DNA from: an uncultured Steroidobacter sp.
Lineage (GTDB): Bacteria; Pseudomonadota; Gammaproteobacteria; Steroidobacterales; Steroidobacteraceae
Direction of reading: 5' to 3'
Length of the DNA stretch: 64,000 nt
NCBI GenBank assembly: GCA_937864115.1
Contig: CALMII010000024.1
Coordinates: forward strand, 124,001-188,000
A program made the translations under genes and the position numbers. Below the pieces are notes generated by a model, which ran no database searches, was not told the origin of the DNA, and saw only the letters and a list, made by a program, of their open reading frames with translations. This document shows, one piece after another, positions 50,949-60,318 of this stretch. Position 1 is the first letter of the stretch; every line of letters starts with the position of its first letter.

Positions 50949-51567
50949 CGTGCTGCTTGCAGACGATCATGCGATGGTCGCCGAGGGACTCGGTCGACTC
51001 ATCGACGATGTCGGCGAACTGATCGGCAAGGTCGGCGATGGCATGCAACTCATCCGGGAAGCGCTGCGGCTCCAACCCGACATCATCGTCAGCGACATCG
51101 CGATGCCCGGCATGAGCGGCCTCGACGCCATGCGCCAGCTGCGTGCCGAAGGCAGTGCCGCACGGTTCATTTTCCTCACGGTACACGCCGAGTTCGCCCT
51201 TGCCGCGGAGGCGATGCGCGGCGGCGCCAGCGGCTACGTGCTGAAACATGCGGCCGGAGAAGAACTGCTCGATGCGATCCGCACCGTGATGGACGGTCGG
51301 ACCTACGTGACTCCGCTCATCACGCGCGGCTTGCTCAGCAAACTGGATGAACGTGCGGATCCGTCGCCGCAGGATCTCACGCCACGCCAGATCGAAGTGC
51401 TGAGACTGATCGCGCAGGGCAAGCGCATGAAAGAGATCGCACACGATCTCCACCTGTCGATCCGCACCGTCGAAGACCACAAGTACCATCTCATGCAGAC
51501 GCTGCAGCTGGAAAACAATGCGGAGCTGGTGCGGTTCGCGCTGCGGCAGAATCTCGTGCCTGAGTGA
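50938..51567 (+). CDS. NarL/LuxR-type response regulator
   Basis: 209 residues. An intact receiver (LLADDHAMV, IIVSDIAMPGM, YVLKHA) is followed by a LuxR HTH (LTPRQIEVLRLIAQG...SIRTVEDHKYHLM). It is the cognate partner of the overlapping sensor kinase. Targets are unknown; nearby candidates are the porin/amidohydrolase genes on one side and the TonB receptor on the other. Confidence 0.92.
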   Translation: MRPSVLLADDHAMVAEGLGRLIDDVGELIGKVGDGMQLIREALRLQPDIIVSDIAMPGMSGLDAMRQLRAEGSAARFIFLTVHAEFALAAEAMRGGASGYVLKHAAGEELLDAIRTVMDGRTYVTPLITRGLLSKLDERADPSPQDLTPRQIEVLRLIAQGKRMKEIAHDLHLSIRTVEDHKYHLMQTLQLENNAELVRFALRQNLVPE

Positions 51568-51620
51568 GATTCCGCGAGCACCATCAGATCTTCTCCGGCC
51601 CTTCGTTGTTGAAATAGCCC

Positions 51621-51674
51621 TGTGGGGCCGGCTTCAGCCGGCCTGAAAACAGTCAGGCTGAAGCCTGACCCACA
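51621..51674. repeat. REP-like double hairpin, copy 1
   Basis: GGCCGGCTTCAGCCGGCC and GTCAGGCTGAAGCCTGAC are two adjacent palindromes in an AT-richer frame, bounded by TGTGGG and CCCACA. Near-identical copies lie at 54277-54333 (inverted) and 63038-63091. All three are intergenic. Confidence 0.75.
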
Positions 51675-51684
51675 GGAACCATCC

Positions 51685-53700
51685 TCAGAACTCCACGCGC
51701 GCCCCCAGATGCAGCGCACGACCCGGCAGCGGCGCGATGTCCTTGAGCGGCGAGGCGTGCTGACGCGCATCCTCGTCCAGCAGGTTCGTGCCGCGCAGGA
51801 ACAGCAACGCATGTGAATTGCCGATCGGCAGTCGATAGCTCGTATCGAGATCGACCAGGGTGAAGCTGTCCGTAGGCAACTCGTTCGCCGCGATGCGGTC
51901 CTGTCTGTCGTAGTAGTACGTGTCGAGACCGAGGTGCCAGTCACCCTGGTCGTAATGCAGCCCGGCGCCGAAGCGCAGCGGCGGGATCTGCGGCAGATCG
52001 TCGCCGTTGTCGAGCTTGCCGCGCACGTAGTCGGAGGCGAGTCGCAATTGCAATGAACGGTCGCCGGACGTCAGCAACGGGAACAGCACCTCGGCCTCGA
52101 CGCCGTGAAACTTCGCGCCGCCCTGCATGTACTCGAACACCTGGAACTCGTCGCCCTCCTCCGTGGGCTGGAACACGCCGGTCGGGTTTTCGTAGATGTA
52201 GTTGCTGTAGTCGTTGTAGAAGGCACTCACGGTCCACTGGATGCCATCTCCCATGCGACGCAGCGACAGATCCGCAGTGACGGCCTCTTCCTTGTCGAGA
52301 TCCGGATCGCCGGTTTCGAACCGCTGTGCCGCCACGTGCGGCGCTTCCGGGCTCGCGTACAGTTCGGTCGACTGCGGATTTCGCTGGGTGCGCGTCACAT
52401 TCAGCGCCAGCGCATTGTCCGTGCGGAAGTTCCAGACCGCACCGGCCGACAGGCTCACCGCCGTTTCATCGTAGTCCGGCAGCGCCGCCGCGGGGTCGAC
52501 ATCGATCGTCTGCTTTTCTGCACGCGCGCCGAGTTCGACCGTCCAGGCATCGAAGTGCCGCTCCTCGAAAGCGAACACGCTCATCTGCCGGGTCACCGAC
52601 GACGGCACGAACGCCTCCTCGCCGATGGCGGCGAAATCGACGTCGACGTATTGAATGCCGGTCGTGCCGCGCCAGCCATTGCCGAGATCGTTGTCGGCGG
52701 CGAGTCGCGTCTCGTAGGCCGTCTGATTGAACACCGTTCCCGGTTCGCCCGGGCCTTCGAACTCGGTATGCGTGTAGTCGTTGTACGAACCGCTCAGGTG
52801 CAGCATGGTCAGCGCGCCCTGCAGATCCCACTCGGCCTTGCCGTCGAAGCGATCCTGCTTCATGTCGATGAAGGCTTCTTCCTCGCCGGGAATGCCGTAC
52901 GTGGTTTCGTAACGGCTCCACGACACACCGCCGCGTGCGGCGGCGCCGACCAGCGAGGCGCCGAGCGCACCGCCTTCGGCTTCGCTCGCGGTGTTGGGAA
53001 TGTAGCCGCGAATGTCATCGGGCTCCTCTCCGGCTTCGATCAGCTGGCGACGCAACGCGTCGGACTGTGCATAGCCGGGAATCTCGACGTCGTCGGTGTC
53101 GCGCTTGAAGTAGTCCGCGTGGAACGCCAGCAGCCCCGCGCCGCCATCGAGCGATGCGGCGCCGGTGCGTTCGTTGGTGGCCGTATCGCCGCGCAGTTCG
53201 ACGGCGCCGCCGAGCGGCTCGCGCGGCGTGCTCATCGGAATGCGGTTGGTCACCACGTTCACGAGGCCGCCCGATGCACCGCTGCCGTACAGCAGTGCGG
53301 CGGGTCCTTTGATCACTTCGATCTGCTGCGATACCACCGATTCGACCGACACGGCGTGGTCCTGGCTGAGGCTCGCGACATCGAGCGAGGCGAGTCCGTC
53401 CTGCAGCGTCTGCACGCGGTAGCCGCCGAGCCCGCGAATGACCGGACGGCTCGCACTCGGACCGAAGTAGGTCGAACTCAGGCCGAGTTCCTTCGACAGG
53501 GTTTCGCCGATGCTGCTGGCGATCTGGCGCCGCAACGTGTCCCCGGCAAGGACGGCGGTCGGCTGCGCGACTTCGAGCGGACTTTCGCGCAGCGCCGTCG
53601 AGGTCACGACGACCTCTTCGGGTTCGCCGTCGGCGGCCAATGTGGATTGGGCAATGAATAGAGCAGCCGCGCCGAAGCGCAGCAGATTGAACGGATGCAT
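51685..53700 (-). CDS. TonB-dependent receptor, probably for metal uptake
   Basis: 671 residues from ATG 53700. The signal peptide is MHPFNLLRFGAAALFIAQSTLAA, the TonB box is EEVVVTSTALRESPLE, and the plug has VIRGLGGYRVQTLQDG and VIKGPAALLYGSGASGGLVN. The barrel ends in HLGARVEF. The plug type matches receptors of the ZnuD/copper group. A DUF2946 gene, often tied to metal import, lies immediately upstream and supports that reading. Confidence 0.88.
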   Translation of the reverse strand: MHPFNLLRFGAAALFIAQSTLAADGEPEEVVVTSTALRESPLEVAQPTAVLAGDTLRRQIASSIGETLSKELGLSSTYFGPSASRPVIRGLGGYRVQTLQDGLASLDVASLSQDHAVSVESVVSQQIEVIKGPAALLYGSGASGGLVNVVTNRIPMSTPREPLGGAVELRGDTATNERTGAASLDGGAGLLAFHADYFKRDTDDVEIPGYAQSDALRRQLIEAGEEPDDIRGYIPNTASEAEGGALGASLVGAAARGGVSWSRYETTYGIPGEEEAFIDMKQDRFDGKAEWDLQGALTMLHLSGSYNDYTHTEFEGPGEPGTVFNQTAYETRLAADNDLGNGWRGTTGIQYVDVDFAAIGEEAFVPSSVTRQMSVFAFEERHFDAWTVELGARAEKQTIDVDPAAALPDYDETAVSLSAGAVWNFRTDNALALNVTRTQRNPQSTELYASPEAPHVAAQRFETGDPDLDKEEAVTADLSLRRMGDGIQWTVSAFYNDYSNYIYENPTGVFQPTEEGDEFQVFEYMQGGAKFHGVEAEVLFPLLTSGDRSLQLRLASDYVRGKLDNGDDLPQIPPLRFGAGLHYDQGDWHLGLDTYYYDRQDRIAANELPTDSFTLVDLDTSYRLPIGNSHALLFLRGTNLLDEDARQHASPLKDIAPLPGRALHLGARVEF

Positions 53701-53791
53701 GACGACTGGATTCCTGAAAATGGCACACGGATCGCGACGGCACGGCCGGCGCGACGGATCCCTCGATGACGAGGGGCAATGACAGTGCGGT

Positions 53792-54103
53792 TCAGGAAAC
53801 GGGAGGAGCGCGTGGACGGGCCGACGTCTGGATCTGCGCCGGCAGGCGGGCAACGACGGTGATGACCGGAATGGTTTCGGCCGGGGCCGCCCTTTCGATC
53901 GTATGGCTGTGGCCGGGCTCGCCGGCGAGACCGCCGAACGTGATGCAGTAGCCGCAGACGGCATGATGAGCGACCGACACCTGCGTCGCATCGTGCTGAT
54001 GCGCGACATGCGCAATCGAATTCAGCGCGAACGCCAGCATCAGCGCTGCGAATGCAATTCGCAGCCACTGCGGCGGGGTTCGGGCTAAATGGAAAATGCG
54101 CAT
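53792..54103 (-). CDS. DUF2946-like His-rich membrane protein
   Basis: 103 residues: one membrane helix (IAFAALMLAFALNSIAHV) followed by a His-rich region (AHVAHQHD, VAHHAVCGYC, GHSH). It fits DUF2946, small proteins encoded beside metal-linked TonB receptors. It lies 91 bp upstream of the receptor in the same direction. It may bind metal on the periplasmic side; no experiment defines the role. Confidence 0.8.
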   Translation of the reverse strand: MRIFHLARTPPQWLRIAFAALMLAFALNSIAHVAHQHDATQVSVAHHAVCGYCITFGGLAGEPGHSHTIERAAPAETIPVITVVARLPAQIQTSARPRAPPVS

Positions 54104-54408
54104 CGGGAGCGGCGTTCCAGGATGGCCGGAGAGTACGGAATGCGGCGTCGCAATGTAAAGGGTGCGCGCCCTGATTCGCCCGGTCTGGGCATCATCCCGC
54201 GACCGTCGCAGTCCCTTTCGTCTTTCTGGCCTTGAAGGCCGGCTGATTGTTCTCTCCGGTTGTTCGCTGCCTCTTTTGTAGGTCAGGCTTTAGCCTGACT
54301 CTGATAAAGAGGCCGGCTGAAGCCGGCCCCACAGTAAGAGCCCTCCCCCGCTGCGCGGAGGAAGGGGAGAACAAAACGGATTGGGATTCCCTGCCTTGAT
54401 TGAACGGT
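54104..54408. other. Intergenic region with REP-like repeat
   Basis: About 305 bp between the DUF2946 gene and the PhoD gene. It holds the second REP-like double hairpin at 54277-54333 and no convincing gene. Confidence 0.6.
54277..54333. repeat. REP-like double hairpin, copy 2 (inverted)
   Basis: GTCAGGCTTTAGCCTGAC and GGCCGGCTGAAGCCGGCC in the reverse order to copy 1, with about the same spacer, bounded by TGTAGG and CCCACA. The conserved stems with varying middle base fit selection for structure. Confidence 0.75.
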
Positions 54409-56049
54409 TCAGACCGGAAACCTGCGTCGCCCCCGCTCGACGGCAATGCGATGCGCGCCGGCCACCTCCGTGCTGCGCGACTTCGTCGTTCGCATGAACA
54501 GCCACTCGCCCGTCACTCGTTGCGGCGTGATGTCGATCAGCAGGTAGCCGCGCTGGCTGGTGTCGGCCCAGACCAGTTCCGGATTTCTCGCAATGAAGGC
54601 ACGAGCGACTTCTTTCGGATCGGCACCCATCTGCCCTTCCATGCCGGGAGACGTCACGCTGTGACCGGCAAACTCGACGCCCGCGGGCTGTCCGTCTTCC
54701 GCCAGCGAATAGGCCCAGGCGTTGTGACTGTCGCCCGACAGCATCACGAGGTCCGCATCGGCTTGCTGGGCGGATCGAAGCAGGCGCGAACGGGCGGCCG
54801 GATAACCATCCCAGCGATCCATCCACATCGGTACGTCGAGCCGCGACGCACGCACCTCGCGACGGAATTTTTCCACGGTGCGCGCGCTGGTGCCGGGGCG
54901 AAGCCAGTCCGGCGCCTCGTCCGGCATCAGCGTTCGTCCCATGATCGTGCCCATGCCGACCATCTGCCAGTGTGCAGCCGACGCATTGCGCCTGAATTCG
55001 TGGGCGAGCCACGACTCCTGATCCGAGCCCAGCATCGTGGCAGTCGGATCGCGCCAGGCACCGTCGCGGAACTCGCGCAGTGCTGCCTCGGGATCGTCGG
55101 CTTCATGCGCCTTCGCCAGTTCCGGATAGGCGGGTCGCGTGCGCGCCAGCATGCGCGATTCGGTGCGGTACAGCGTCGCGAGTGTGCCGATGCGATACGC
55201 CTGCCACGGCTCTTCGGATACCGGCAGCCACTCGCGATACGCCTGCATCGCTGCAGCACGGCGCGCGTTCCAGTCGCCTTCGGATTCGGGCTGGTGATTC
55301 TGCGCACCGCCTTCCCAGCTGTCGTTGGTGATCTCGTGGTCGTCCCAGAGTGCGACCATCGGTGCCCTCTGATGCAGTCGCTGCAAGTCGGCATCGGCGC
55401 GATAGCAGGCGAATCGCAGTCGATAGTCGGCGAGGCTGATCATCTCGTGAGCGTGCGCCGGCATGATCTCGCGGCCTGCCACCAGCTTGTCCTTGAACGA
55501 TGCGATGCCGTATTCGTAAAGGTAATCGCCGACGTGCAGCCACAGATCGAGATCCTCGCGCGCCGCCGCGTGGGCATAGGCATTGAACCAGCCCAGCGGC
55601 AGGTTCGAGCAGGAGAACACGCCGAGGCCGAAGCGATCGACCTCGCCCACCGGCAATGTTTTCGTGCGCCCGACCGGCGACTTGCCGCCATCCGGCGCAA
55701 TGAAGCGATACCAGTAGGTCGTGCGGGGCTGCAGACCGTCGACCGTCAGTTTGACTGTCCAGTCGCGGTACGCGCCGGTGCGCCCGCTGCCGCCGGCAAC
55801 CACGCGGGTGAAATCGGCATCCGTCGCAACTTCGACCTCGACGCGAACGTCATCGACGTTCGCCGACGGAACGTAGCGGGTCCACAGCAGCATGGAATCG
55901 CAACCCGGCTCGCCGCTCGCGACATTGTGCGTGAAGCCTCTCGCCCCCAGCAGGTCTGCGGCGAGACTGCGGCCGATCGGCAGCATCAATGCGCCCAGGC
56001 CCAGCGTGCCGCCGACGATGAGACGGCGGCGTTCGATGTCGATGCTCAT
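54409..56049 (-). CDS. PhoD-like alkaline phosphatase with Tat signal
   Basis: 546 residues. The Tat signal is ERRRLIVGGTLGLGALML. An N-terminal Ig-like PhoD domain (ASGEPGCDSMLLWTRYV) precedes the phosphoesterase domain with GVFSCSNLP, HVGDYLYEYG, WDDHEITNDSWEGGA and VMLSGDSHNAW. These are the metal ligands of PhoD, a calcium/iron phosphodiesterase-phosphatase exported folded by Tat. It overlaps the preceding secreted-protein gene by ATGA and belongs to the sigma/TonB-receptor operon. Confidence 0.9.
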   Translation of the reverse strand: MSIDIERRRLIVGGTLGLGALMLPIGRSLAADLLGARGFTHNVASGEPGCDSMLLWTRYVPSANVDDVRVEVEVATDADFTRVVAGGSGRTGAYRDWTVKLTVDGLQPRTTYWYRFIAPDGGKSPVGRTKTLPVGEVDRFGLGVFSCSNLPLGWFNAYAHAAAREDLDLWLHVGDYLYEYGIASFKDKLVAGREIMPAHAHEMISLADYRLRFACYRADADLQRLHQRAPMVALWDDHEITNDSWEGGAQNHQPESEGDWNARRAAAMQAYREWLPVSEEPWQAYRIGTLATLYRTESRMLARTRPAYPELAKAHEADDPEAALREFRDGAWRDPTATMLGSDQESWLAHEFRRNASAAHWQMVGMGTIMGRTLMPDEAPDWLRPGTSARTVEKFRREVRASRLDVPMWMDRWDGYPAARSRLLRSAQQADADLVMLSGDSHNAWAYSLAEDGQPAGVEFAGHSVTSPGMEGQMGADPKEVARAFIARNPELVWADTSQRGYLLIDITPQRVTGEWLFMRTTKSRSTEVAGAHRIAVERGRRRFPV

Positions 56050-57182
56050 GGAATCCTCTTCCCGGTAACGGGCACGAACGGCCGGGTCGCATCGCCTGTC
56101 CAGCGCATCAGGGTGAGATCGGCAGTCTGTGCGCGCTTGCTGCCCGAGTTCACCGAGACAAAGAACAATCCGGCGCCGACGGGCTGGAATCCGACATCGG
56201 CCTTCTGATTCCAGCCGCGCACGCCGGTGGCAGCATCCTTCAGGCCATCGTCGGCGAGTTCGAGCAATTGCTTCTGTTTGCCGTCGGCAGCGGGCACGCC
56301 GACGAGATCGCCCGTCTGCGGCTGCGTGCGCGCATCGATCGCGAACAGCAGGTAGTTGGGAAACGACGGCTTCCTGCCCCGGTAGACGCCCATGAACCAG
56401 CGCTGCAGCGATTCGTCGTAGGAAAGATTCTGCACGCCCCACGTCGTGTTGCCGGTGCGGACGAAGTACTTTCCATGCAGTTCCGTGGGACCGCTGCGAT
56501 GCGGCTTCGCCTCGTCCAGAGGTCGCGCGTATCGGTGCCAATCGCTGACGTCGTACTGCAGCAGCACCTGATGGTCGTTGTCCTCGCGCGCGGTATTGCC
56601 GTAGATGCCATAGGCGACCGTGAGATAGCGCGGCCCATCGACCTGCCCGAACGCAGGACCGAAACCGACGCCATCGATTCCGGAGCAGCCGTAGCGGCGA
56701 TCCACGGTGTCGTCGAGTCTGCCGTCGCCGTCGAGATCGGCGCCGTAGTCGCTCGCCACTTCCGCGAGATGAACCGTGCGGAACACGTCGCTCGTGCCTG
56801 CCTCGATCCCGGGACGATCGATCCGGCCCGCATCGATCAGTGCGATATAGAACGCCCGGTCTTCCTTGTATTCGAGCGATCCATAGAGCTTCCCGTCGGC
56901 CGGATTGAAATCGAGATCGCCGAGGTGACCGGTCCAGCCGACCAGCGTGCCGATGAGCCGGCCGCTGAAATCGTATTTCGCCAGCAGATCGGTGAACGAG
57001 TAGTAGAGGTAGCCGCCCTGCACATCCACGGCGATGCCCTGCACATGTCCGGAAGGCCAGGTGCCGCCGTTCTGCGCGAGCGGCAACCGGGACAACGACG
57101 TGGCGACGGGTTCAGCCGTCGCCACGAACGTGCACAACAGCAGCGCTGCTGCCACCCGGATCGTCGAACGTGGATCAGACAT
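56046..57182 (-). CDS. Secreted hypothetical protein of the TonB/PhoD operon
   Basis: 378 residues from ATG 57182. A signal peptide (RVAAALLLCTFVATAEP) is followed by a repetitive, sheet-rich body (GIAVDVQGGYLYYSF, LGDLDFNPADGKLYGSLEYK) that looks like a beta-propeller. No exact family is recognised. The start overlaps the TonB receptor stop (TGATG) and the stop overlaps phoD (ATGA), so all three are coupled. It may bind the phosphorylated substrate handled by its neighbours. Confidence 0.75.
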   Translation of the reverse strand: MSDPRSTIRVAAALLLCTFVATAEPVATSLSRLPLAQNGGTWPSGHVQGIAVDVQGGYLYYSFTDLLAKYDFSGRLIGTLVGWTGHLGDLDFNPADGKLYGSLEYKEDRAFYIALIDAGRIDRPGIEAGTSDVFRTVHLAEVASDYGADLDGDGRLDDTVDRRYGCSGIDGVGFGPAFGQVDGPRYLTVAYGIYGNTAREDNDHQVLLQYDVSDWHRYARPLDEAKPHRSGPTELHGKYFVRTGNTTWGVQNLSYDESLQRWFMGVYRGRKPSFPNYLLFAIDARTQPQTGDLVGVPAADGKQKQLLELADDGLKDAATGVRGWNQKADVGFQPVGAGLFFVSVNSGSKRAQTADLTLMRWTGDATRPFVPVTGKRIP

Positions 57183-60100
57183 CAGAAAGTGACCTTGACG
57201 CCGAAATTCCACATCGAACCGTAGATCGTGTACTGCTGAACGCGGCTCGGCACGTTCGAGTAGATGATGTCGGGTTCGTTGAAGATGTTGCGGCCGGCGA
57301 GTTGCAGTTCGATGTTGCTGGTCGGGCGGTAGCTGGCGCTCAGGTTCCAGAGGTCGCGCGAGGTGTGATACAGGATGCCGTTGTTGGCGGTGGTCGGCGT
57401 GTTGTTCAGGCCGCTGACCCGGTACTTCGACTGATAGTTGCCGTTGATCTTGATGTCGAAGGGACCGTAGCTGTAGCCGACTCCCCAGTTGGCCGCGCGC
57501 GCGGGTGTGTTCTGGCGTTCGCCATCCGTCTCGATGCGCGTGATGGAGCCGTACAGACCCAGGCCCCGCAGCGCCCCCGGCAGGAACGTGAGCTGCTGGT
57601 TGTACTCGAACGTCAACCCTTCGTTGGTGCTGGTGCCGGGCATGTTCTGGGCGCTGCGGAACGTGTAGCCGGCATATTCGTCGGGATTGAAGCCGACGTC
57701 TTCGGGATCGACGGTGATGCCCGTCACCTGCATGTCCTGCATGTCGAGCCGGTAGTACGACAGGCCGAGGATGCCGGACGGTTCGAGGTAGTACTGCAGG
57801 CTCGCGAAATACTTGGTCGAGTGCTCCGGCTTCAGCTCCGGATTCGGCACGGTCACGATCATGGTGTCGTCGTTCACCGCGACCACGCCGCCGAGGTTGC
57901 CGTAGTCAGGACGCAGGATGGCTTCGCTGAAAGCAAGCTGGCCCACCAGCTTCTCCGTGAAGTCGTATTTGACGCCGCCGCTCGCGAACCAGTCGTCGTA
58001 CTCGCCTTCGCGCGTGGAGTACACGCCGTCGTTGTACTGGTACATCAGGCCCGCGACGGTGTTGGTCGCCAGGCCCGCCGCCGCCACTTCGCTCGCCGGA
58101 CGGATGTTGGCGATGCGCGCAGCCGTCTGCGTCTTCTCGTAACGCAGGCCGAGATCGAACCGGGCGTCGCCGACGCGCGTCTGCGCTTCGAGATACGCAG
58201 CATCGACCTGTTCCTGGATTCGCTTGTCGTTGTCGAGCTGGCGCTTCAGGTTGCCGACGGTGTCGGGCACGAAGTATTCGGGGTGTTCGCGATAGATGTC
58301 GTACATCGCGTAGTGACTGTCGGCCCGCCAGTTCTGGGCGTTCATGTTGCCGGCATCGAAGCCGATGATTTCGAACTGGTAGTTCTGCGTCCACGGAATG
58401 ACGGCCGCAGGATCGCGCTGCGTCAGGTCGCCGTTGGGTCCGACGTACTGGAACTGCTGGAAGGAGCCTTCGTTGGTGCGCCAGTCGTTCTTGCGGCTGC
58501 CCAGGCCGCCCATCAGCGTGAGCGGCAGGTCACTGACCGTGAGTTCCTTCTTCAGGTCGAGGTAGCCGCCGTACTGTTCGTTGATGGCGTCGGACTCGGA
58601 GGTGCGGACGTTGTTGCCGATGTCTGCATCGAGATTGAAGTTCCTCGGGTTGCTCCAGTCGCGGCCGGCGGTCTGCGTGATCGTCCAGGCATTCGAATCC
58701 TCCGACGGACGATCGAGCGTGAAGCCGATGCCGGTCAGCCAGCTGTCCGTGCGCTGGAAGAAGCCCTTGCTGTTGTCGCGGAAGTTGAATTCCGATCGCG
58801 AATAGCTCGGACGGAAGGCAGCTTCCAGCGTATCGCCCTTGAATTCGATCTTCGGCGCGATCGTGTAGGTCGGCGTGCCGGCGTAGCGATGCGAATACTC
58901 GGTGCGGAAGCGCGTGTTGTTGCCGTTCGGATTCACGACGATGTGCGTCGGCGTCGAGCCCGGCGCCGTGTAGGACGTCGAATCGGTGCCGAAGTAGAGA
59001 TACGTGTACTGATTGAAGTACTCGACGTCGTAGAGCGAGTAGGTGCTGCGCAGCGACAGGATGATTTCGTCCGTCAGCTGGAAGTCCGTGCTCAGGTTGG
59101 CCGCCGTGCGGCTCGTCATCTTCGGGCCGGGGCGCCACATGACGCGATACGGCAGAACGCGGCCATCGGCGAGGTAGGACCAGTCGGTCTGGATACGATC
59201 CTGCTGCACGTAGTTGGCGTTGTAGCTGGTGTTGAACGCCACGCCCCAGCGGCCGTCGAAGAACACATCGCCGAAACCGAACTGGCCCGACGGATAGATC
59301 GTCGAATGCTTGCGGTCGTCCGGGAAATATTTCCTCGAGGACGTCGCATCGGACGTGCCGACGCTGCCGATCTGCAGCACCAGATCGCGGTCGGTGCGAT
59401 CGAAGGCGTACTTGCTGCGCAGGTTGATCTGGCCGCCGGGAGAATCGGCCTCCAGACGCGCGGTGAGCGTGTTGTTGAGTTCGATCGACTCGATGCCGGT
59501 GATGGACATCTGCTCGAAGGAGTTCTGGCGGCCGGTATTGTTGTTGGACGTGGCGGTCGCCATGCGGGCGCCGTCCACGGTGAACGTCGAATACTTCGGA
59601 TCGAGGCCGCCGATGCGCACGGCAGTGGCATCCACTTCGGTGTAGTCGAGGGAAATGCCGGGCATGGACTTCATGAATTCGCCCACGTCGCCCATCGTGA
59701 GTGCGCCGTAGTTGTCGGCGGCGACGACGTTCTTCGCGTTCATGGCGGCGCGCCGCTCCATGATGGCGCTGGCCTGGCCGTCGCGCCGCGCGGTGACGAT
59801 CACCATGTCCAGATCGGCGGCATCGGCCCCCGAAACATACGAAGGCACCTGCAGTTCGACATCGAGCGTCACGACTTCGCCCGCGACGACGGTGGCGGCG
59901 CTTCGCGATTCCTTGAGGCCGGTGTATCTCACCACGACAGTCACGTCGCCGGCCGGCACGCCGCTGAGACGGAAGTTTCCGCCGTCCTCGGAGTAGGCGA
60001 CGATCGTCGTGCCTTCGACACGGATCTCGGCATTGCGCACGTACTCGCCGGTGGCGGTGTTGAGCACGCGGCCGCGCACGCCGCCGCTACGCTGGTCCGT

Positions 60101-60241
60101 CTGTGCACGAGCCGCTTCCGGTCGCGCCAGCGCCGGGTCGGCGCCTGCCGCGGATGGCGTGCGCTGTTGTGCCAGTGCCGCGGAGGAAGCCAGTGCAGCG
60201 GCAATTGCGCTGGCCAGCAGGACGTTCTTGCAACGATTCAT
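57182..60241 (-). CDS. TonB-dependent receptor with carboxypeptidase-like N-terminal domain
   Basis: 1019 residues from ATG 60241. After the signal peptide (MNRCKNVLLASAIAAALASS) comes a CarboxypepD_reg-like Ig fold (GRVLNTATGEYVRNAEIRVE, YSEDGGNFRLSGVPAG), then the TonB box (MVIVTARR), a plug (VRIGGLDPKYSTFTVDGARM) and a large barrel ending in MWNFGVKVTF. This type is frequent in sphingomonads and xanthomonads for glycan or organophosphate uptake. It lies just behind an ECF sigma gene and ahead of secreted and PhoD phosphatase genes, suggesting phosphorus scavenging. Confidence 0.92.
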   Translation of the reverse strand: MNRCKNVLLASAIAAALASSAALAQQRTPSAAGADPALARPEAARAQTDQRSGGVRGRVLNTATGEYVRNAEIRVEGTTIVAYSEDGGNFRLSGVPAGDVTVVVRYTGLKESRSAATVVAGEVVTLDVELQVPSYVSGADAADLDMVIVTARRDGQASAIMERRAAMNAKNVVAADNYGALTMGDVGEFMKSMPGISLDYTEVDATAVRIGGLDPKYSTFTVDGARMATATSNNNTGRQNSFEQMSITGIESIELNNTLTARLEADSPGGQINLRSKYAFDRTDRDLVLQIGSVGTSDATSSRKYFPDDRKHSTIYPSGQFGFGDVFFDGRWGVAFNTSYNANYVQQDRIQTDWSYLADGRVLPYRVMWRPGPKMTSRTAANLSTDFQLTDEIILSLRSTYSLYDVEYFNQYTYLYFGTDSTSYTAPGSTPTHIVVNPNGNNTRFRTEYSHRYAGTPTYTIAPKIEFKGDTLEAAFRPSYSRSEFNFRDNSKGFFQRTDSWLTGIGFTLDRPSEDSNAWTITQTAGRDWSNPRNFNLDADIGNNVRTSESDAINEQYGGYLDLKKELTVSDLPLTLMGGLGSRKNDWRTNEGSFQQFQYVGPNGDLTQRDPAAVIPWTQNYQFEIIGFDAGNMNAQNWRADSHYAMYDIYREHPEYFVPDTVGNLKRQLDNDKRIQEQVDAAYLEAQTRVGDARFDLGLRYEKTQTAARIANIRPASEVAAAGLATNTVAGLMYQYNDGVYSTREGEYDDWFASGGVKYDFTEKLVGQLAFSEAILRPDYGNLGGVVAVNDDTMIVTVPNPELKPEHSTKYFASLQYYLEPSGILGLSYYRLDMQDMQVTGITVDPEDVGFNPDEYAGYTFRSAQNMPGTSTNEGLTFEYNQQLTFLPGALRGLGLYGSITRIETDGERQNTPARAANWGVGYSYGPFDIKINGNYQSKYRVSGLNNTPTTANNGILYHTSRDLWNLSASYRPTSNIELQLAGRNIFNEPDIIYSNVPSRVQQYTIYGSMWNFGVKVTF

Positions 60242-60318
60242 GTTCTGAGATTTCCCGGTGGACCGCCGATGGCGGAGTCGAGAACAGAGAGCCGCGATGA
60301 ATGCGTTTCCGCCACCTG

